The position numbers were made by a program, and so were the translations under genes. DNA of 58,889 nt, taken from Delftia acidovorans. GTDB lineage: Bacteria; Pseudomonadota; Gammaproteobacteria; Burkholderiales; Burkholderiaceae_C. The DNA lies in the NCBI GenBank assembly GCA_031286585.1, contig JAITUC010000008.1, positions 1-58,889 on the forward strand. The letters run 5' to 3'. The notes under the pieces are model-generated. The model was not told where the DNA came from. It saw only the letters and a list, made by a program, of their open reading frames with translations, and ran no database searches. How positions within the stretch are numbered: the first letter of the stretch is position 1; the number at the start of each line of letters is the position of its first letter. Shown one piece after another: positions 55,245-58,889 of this stretch.

Positions 55245-56573
55245 ATGGCAATCCAGCGCCCCAATCTGATCTTCATCCTGGCCGATGACCTCGGCTATGC
55301 CGACCTCGGCTGCACGGGTGCGCGCGATGCGCACAGCCGCGCCACCGATGTCTCGCCCCGCCTGGACGCCATGGCCGCGCAGGGCATGCGCTTCACGCGC
55401 GGCTATTCCAACTCGGCCGTGTGCTCGCCCACGCGCTTTGCCCTGGCCACGGGCCGCTGGCAGTACCGCCTGCGCGGCGCGGCCGAGGAGCCGATTGCCA
55501 GCGTCCACGGCGACAAGGTGCTGGGCCTGCCGCCCGGCCATCCCACCGTGGCCTCGCTGCTGCGCGACGCCGGCTACGCCACCGCCCTGGTCGGCAAATG
55601 GCACCTGGGCTACCCGCCGCATTTCGGCCCGCGCCTGTCGGGCTACGAGGAGTTCTACGGCTTTCACGCAGGCGGTGCCGACTACTTCGCCCACTGCGAC
55701 CCGCGCGGACGCCCCGACTTCTGGATCAACGAGGAGCCGCACGAGGAAGAGGGCTACCTCACCGACCTGCTGAGCCGCCGCGCCGTGGACTTCGTCGAGC
55801 GCCAGACGGCCGACAAGCCCTTCTACCTGTCCCTGCACTACAGCGCCCCGCACTGGCCCTGGCTCACGCGCGACGACCTGGAGGAATCGCGGCGCATCGG
55901 CGGCTTCGGCAAGCACACCGACGGCGGCACCATCGAGACCTACCAGCGCATGATCCACCACATGGACGAAGGCATCGGCTGGGTGCTGGACGCGCTGGAG
56001 AAAAAGGGCATGGCCGGGAACACGCTCATCGTCTTCACCAGCGACAACGGCGGCGAACGCTTCTCCAACAACTGGCCCTTCATCGGCCAGAAGATGGACC
56101 TGCTCGAAGGCGGCATCCGTGTGCCGCTGGTGGCGCGCTGGCCTGACCGCATGCCGGCAGGCGCCGTCAGCGACACCCCCAACCTGACCATGGACTGGTC
56201 GGCCACCTTCCTGGCCGCCGCCGGCGTGGACGGCCACGCCGACTACCCGCTCGACGGCATCAGCCTGCTGCCCCTCATGGACGATGGCGCCTGGAACCCC
56301 GAGCGCGACCTGTGCTGGCGCATGAAGCACCGCGCCCAGCGCGCCCTGGTGCGCGGCGACTGGAAATACCTGCAGATCGAAGGCGTGGAATACCTCTTCA
56401 ACGTGGCCCAGGACCCGCGCGAACGCGCCAACCTGCGCGACCGCGAGCCCCAGCGCCTGGCTGAGTTGCGCGCGGCATGGCAGCAATGGGATGCGTCATT
56501 GCCGCCCATCCCGGAAGAAGCCAAGGTGTCGCTGGTGTTCAGCCGGCAGGATTTGCCTTCGGCGACGTTTTAA
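55245..56573 (+). CDS. Type I sulfatase (formylglycine-dependent)
   Basis: This encodes 442 residues. Metal ligands Asp14 and Asp15 are in FILADDLGY; Cys60 in AVCSPTRFALATG is the residue converted to formylglycine; GKWHLG and FTSDNGG complete the active site. It hydrolyses a sulfate ester (arylsulfatase or carbohydrate-sulfatase type) in an unknown substrate. No signal peptide is seen, so action in the cytoplasm is predicted, consistent with import of the sulfate ester by the neighbouring Bug receptor's system. Formylglycine-generating enzyme is not in the window. The ribosome-binding site is weak. Confidence 0.9.
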   Translation: MAIQRPNLIFILADDLGYADLGCTGARDAHSRATDVSPRLDAMAAQGMRFTRGYSNSAVCSPTRFALATGRWQYRLRGAAEEPIASVHGDKVLGLPPGHPTVASLLRDAGYATALVGKWHLGYPPHFGPRLSGYEEFYGFHAGGADYFAHCDPRGRPDFWINEEPHEEEGYLTDLLSRRAVDFVERQTADKPFYLSLHYSAPHWPWLTRDDLEESRRIGGFGKHTDGGTIETYQRMIHHMDEGIGWVLDALEKKGMAGNTLIVFTSDNGGERFSNNWPFIGQKMDLLEGGIRVPLVARWPDRMPAGAVSDTPNLTMDWSATFLAAAGVDGHADYPLDGISLLPLMDDGAWNPERDLCWRMKHRAQRALVRGDWKYLQIEGVEYLFNVAQDPRERANLRDREPQRLAELRAAWQQWDASLPPIPEEAKVSLVFSRQDLPSATF

Positions 56574-56602
56574 GGGTTTTGTGCCCGCAGCTTGCGGGCG
56601 AG

Positions 56603-56633
56603 AAAACAAGGCAGGCCTTTGCTGCCTTGTTTT
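56603..56633. terminator. Bidirectional terminator between the sulfatase and DUF4034 genes
   Basis: AAAACAAGGCAG and CTGCCTTGTTTT form a perfect 12-bp stem with a 7-base loop, flanked by A and T runs. It lies between converging genes ending at 56573 and 56638. Confidence 0.85.
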
Positions 56634-56637
56634 GTGA

Positions 56638-57492
56638 TTACTGGTACGTCCTGACCATGCCCGCCCGTGCGGCCTCCGAGTTGTCGCACATGTCCTTGGC
56701 CTGTTTGTAGAGGGCCTGGGCCTTGCTCTTGTCCTTCTCGATGACCTCGTAATGGCTGGCCTTGGCAAGCACCAGGTTGTATTGGAGATAGCTGGCGCTG
56801 GCCGATGGCAGCGACTTCACGGCCTGTGACACCATTTGGTCCAGGCCCTCCAAGGACCCGCCCCAGCGCGGGCTCAGGTAATTGAGGGCATTGACGCGGG
56901 CCGCCAGGTTCTTGGGATCGGCCTGATCGGCCGCCTGCAGCCACTGGGCCGCAGTACGCCCATCCACCTGGTTTTCCATCGCGGCCAATCCCATCAGCAT
57001 CGTCTGCGGCAAGGCCGAGCGGGCATCCAGCGCCATGGCCTTTTGCAGATACGGCTGGGCCTTCGCGCTGAGCTGCTTGACAGTGTTCCACTGGCTGCCC
57101 ATCACCCTGGAGGCCGGCGCCTCACCACGGGCGGCAAATGCTTTGTTGCCGTAATAGAGGCCCGCATTGAGCTGGGCAAAGAACGATTTGGGCTGCTGAT
57201 CCGCCCACATGCGCATCACGTTCTCTTCCTGCAGGCTCAGTTGCTGCAGTCCCAGCAGATCCCGCATGGTCAACAAGTCCCCGCCCGCGGAGGAAAGATT
57301 CTTCTTGTGCTTGCGGGCCAGTTCCTTGTCCAGCGCCTCGAACTTGAATTCGCTGAGCAGTTCGGCCCTCTCGGACTCTTCCAGAGTGGCATTGCCATCG
57401 GGAATCAGCGGGCACTGTGCGGCGTAGGTGGCGGAGGCTGCGGAGAGAGACAGGGTGGCGAGCAGGATGCGAATCAGGGTTTGGGTGGTCAT
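56638..57492 (-). CDS. Secreted DUF4034-like protein
   Basis: This encodes 284 residues. Signal peptide to about ATYAAQ at residue 25 (MTTQTLIRILLATLSLSAAS). The mature region is largely helical, with repeat-like segments (AKAQPYLQKAMALDARSALP, WLQAADQADPKNLAARVNAL) reminiscent of TPR/Sel1-type helical pairs as in DUF4034 proteins. It likely acts in the periplasm. It lies downstream of a candidate Rhs immunity gene on the same strand but is GC-rich and separated by over 300 bp. The start follows AGAGGGACAC. Confidence 0.7.
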   Translation of the reverse strand: MTTQTLIRILLATLSLSAASATYAAQCPLIPDGNATLEESERAELLSEFKFEALDKELARKHKKNLSSAGGDLLTMRDLLGLQQLSLQEENVMRMWADQQPKSFFAQLNAGLYYGNKAFAARGEAPASRVMGSQWNTVKQLSAKAQPYLQKAMALDARSALPQTMLMGLAAMENQVDGRTAAQWLQAADQADPKNLAARVNALNYLSPRWGGSLEGLDQMVSQAVKSLPSASASYLQYNLVLAKASHYEVIEKDKSKAQALYKQAKDMCDNSEAARAGMVRTYQ

Positions 57493-57839
57493 GTGTCCCT
57501 CTTGAAATTGAATGGGTTATTGAATAATTTTCAGTATAAATTAATAAATTTATTGTATTAATGAGAAATTTTATTTTTGAAATGTTTATATGTTAATGCA
57601 AAAATGAGATTTATTTAATTAAATATTTATGCTTGGTGGGTATTTGAATATTGTCGCATCCAAATATAATTAAGGAAAGCCTACACGAATCTAAAACGAT
57701 CTGCGACCGGCCGTCTCTAGTGCAAACCTCAGACCACCCATTGTTTATAAACTGTGCGACATGGAGGTCAGCTGCTTGAAAATCGGACTACTACAGTCAC
57801 AGTCGTGCGCGATTTATGCAGAATATCTCTAGAGAAGTG
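57493..57839. other. AT-rich intergenic stretch without a recognised gene
   Basis: About 350 bases without a convincing gene. The first 170 bases are very AT-rich. The part at about 57676-57835 is closer to average composition and on the plus strand has a short open frame (ending with a TGA near 57780), which may be the remnant of a mobile element. No terminator, promoter or repeat is obvious. It separates the DUF4034 gene from the immunity candidate. Confidence 0.4.
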
Positions 57840-58319
57840 CTATTTATTTGTAATATAGTGCATTTTTCTATAAGAAGATAATTTCTTGTTATCAATATCA
57901 AATAAATCATGTCTTATAACAAGAAAAATATTATTTTTACAGAAAATAGTATTTATATCTTTAAATCTTTCTGTTAGATCTATCTCACCTGAGATTTTTT
58001 CATTTATTTTGAGTTTTTTAATTTGCACTCCGGGGTCATCGGGATAGTAAAATAACTCTATCTTGCTCATATCTCTACTATCAATCAAAGCAGCCAAATC
58101 AGTACTGCCCACCACCCCCCAAGGAAGTCTGGATTGATAAAAATCGATATCCCTATTTCCGATATTTTCAATAGTAAATTCTAAGGTCAATTTTTTTGTT
58201 ATACGTGAACTTATTGAAACTTCCTGGGAATTTTCTTTTCCTTCAGCTATTTTATGAAAAAAAATAGCTAGAAGAATATAAATACAAAATATAAATAATT
58301 TCGATATTTTATTTTTCAT
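57840..58319 (-). CDS. Candidate immunity protein for the Rhs C-terminal toxin
   Basis: This encodes 159 residues. The first 23 residues are hydrophobic ([20 protein letters not shown]), a signal peptide or membrane anchor. The rest is a beta-rich domain, with [20 protein letters not shown] resembling an immunoglobulin-like strand pair. Its start overlaps the last 11 bases of the Rhs gene, the usual position of the cognate immunity gene. The patch is very AT-rich. A periplasmic location would suit a toxin acting on the envelope or while crossing it. No family is recognised; function is inferred from position. Confidence 0.65.
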   Translation of the reverse strand: MKNKISKLFIFCIYILLAIFFHKIAEGKENSQEVSISSRITKKLTLEFTIENIGNRDIDFYQSRLPWGVVGSTDLAALIDSRDMSKIELFYYPDDPGVQIKKLKINEKISGEIDLTERFKDINTIFCKNNIFLVIRHDLFDIDNKKLSSYRKMHYITNK

Positions 58320-58889
58320 ATATTTTTTTAAAATCAGTTATGAAATTAATTCGTGATTTTACATGATCAATATTTGGCGAATCCATTTTCATGGAATCAA
58401 GTTTGCCTTTGAGACAGGAAATTTCATTATTGTATGCCTTTATTTCCGTGGCATTAATTGTTGTCGCATCAAACATAACTTTCTCATTTTTTTTCCCTCC
58501 AGAGCAAACGAGACTATTTTCTAATTTTGCATCTTCCATGTGAGTTTTTTCGTGCTCCTCGATACATTCTTTAATCTCTTGAATAGGCTCTGGATTTTGT
58601 ATTTTTATAGCAATATTTCCTACTCCATCGCAAACTATTGTATTATCAATCGGCTTTGCAAAAACTCCATTGATACCAACAAGGCCGAGTGGGTCAATAA
58701 ATTTTTTCGGATTTACGGGATATATTTTTTTGTTAACTCCCCCATTTAATCCTATGGGATCCTGATTGATATAACTCCCCACCACCGGATCGTAATACCG
58801 ATGCCGGTTGTAATACAGCCCCGTTTCCCTGTCATGGTGCTGCCCTGGCAGCCGGATCGCCTGGTGGATGCCTTGCGGGTTGTACTCCT
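58309..58889 (-). CDS. Rhs protein, C-terminal part with zinc-protease-like toxin tip (partial, runs off the window)
   Basis: Only the end of the gene is here. In frame from 58887 the conserved Rhs core end is visible ([20 protein letters not shown], then DPIGLNGG), followed by [10 protein letters not shown], which fits the Rhs autoproteolysis motif PxxxxDPxGL. About 120 residues follow. They contain HEKTH in [21 protein letters not shown], an HExxH zinc-metalloprotease motif, between Cys residues. The DNA changes from GC-rich to AT-rich just before the tip, as expected for an exchangeable Rhs toxin. Secretion route (type VI or other) is not visible. The protease activity is inference. Confidence 0.85.
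   Translation of the reverse strand, partial: EYNPQGIHQAIRLPGQHHDRETGLYYNRHRYYDPVVGSYINQDPIGLNGGVNKKIYPVNPKKFIDPLGLVGINGVFAKPIDNTIVCDGVGNIAIKIQNPEPIQEIKECIEEHEKTHMEDAKLENSLVCSGGKKNEKVMFDATTINATEIKAYNNEISCLKGKLDSMKMDSPNIDHVKSRINFITDFKKIYEK

Overview
The window looks like a chromosomal segment of a high-GC betaproteobacterium, probably a Comamonadaceae member close to Delftia. This is inferred from codon use, five Bug-type periplasmic receptors, many LysR regulators paired with catabolic genes, and a degradative class II HMG-CoA reductase. No rRNA, tRNA or CRISPR array was seen. Two AT-rich patches (about 1.1-2.2 kb and 57.5-58.75 kb) stand out, and both look like toxin/immunity cargo.

Layout. 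0-2.5 kb: possible insertion-sequence end, structured non-coding DNA, a small orphan gene, and a three-gene set with a chimeric peptidoglycan-targeting effector candidate and a lipoprotein immunity candidate. 2.7-15.1 kb: a D-glucarate/galactarate regulon. GudD or GarD dehydrates the aldarate, KdgD converts the product to 2,5-dioxopentanoate, and an aldehyde dehydrogenase makes 2-oxoglutarate. Three Bug receptors, a second GudD-like enolase and a GntR/FadR regulator belong to it, with two identical 13-bp operators in opposite orientation. 15.2-22.1 kb: YihY, a LysR regulator and a complete branched-chain-amino-acid-type ABC importer (livHMGF plus receptor). 22.2-23.2 kb: a lone HigA antitoxin facing a RelE-like/BrnA-like toxin-antitoxin pair. 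23.3-31 kb: two SDR enzymes, IclR, ferredoxin-NADP reductase, LysR, and a DUF3649-PepSY-DUF3325 operon behind a Fur-like box. 31.2-39.2 kb: a sulfur/organic-acid neighbourhood with cysteine-type thiol dioxygenase, a four-domain rhodanese, a Bug receptor and a Cys/Met PLP enzyme, then nitronate monooxygenase and an MFS transporter facing a LysR regulator. 39.2-42.7 kb: HipBA and ComM. 42.9-47.6 kb: HMG-CoA reductase with a TctA-like transporter and a divergent MocR regulator, a candidate mevalonate-use locus. 47.5-54.1 kb: an L-rhamnonate pathway (LysR, MFS, RhmD, RhmA, AldA) and a MarR gene. 54.2-56.6 kb: a Bug receptor and a sulfatase. 56.6 kb to the end: a secreted DUF4034 protein, an immunity candidate and the 3' end of an Rhs gene whose tip carries an HExxH motif.

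An intergenic repeat of about 105-136 bp occurs four times, each time directly behind a stop codon and in the same orientation as the gene it follows. The Bug genes share an extended ribosome-binding leader (GGAGACAAG), which also precedes two orphan micro-ORFs. Functions are assigned from recognised motifs and gene context; no database search was possible.
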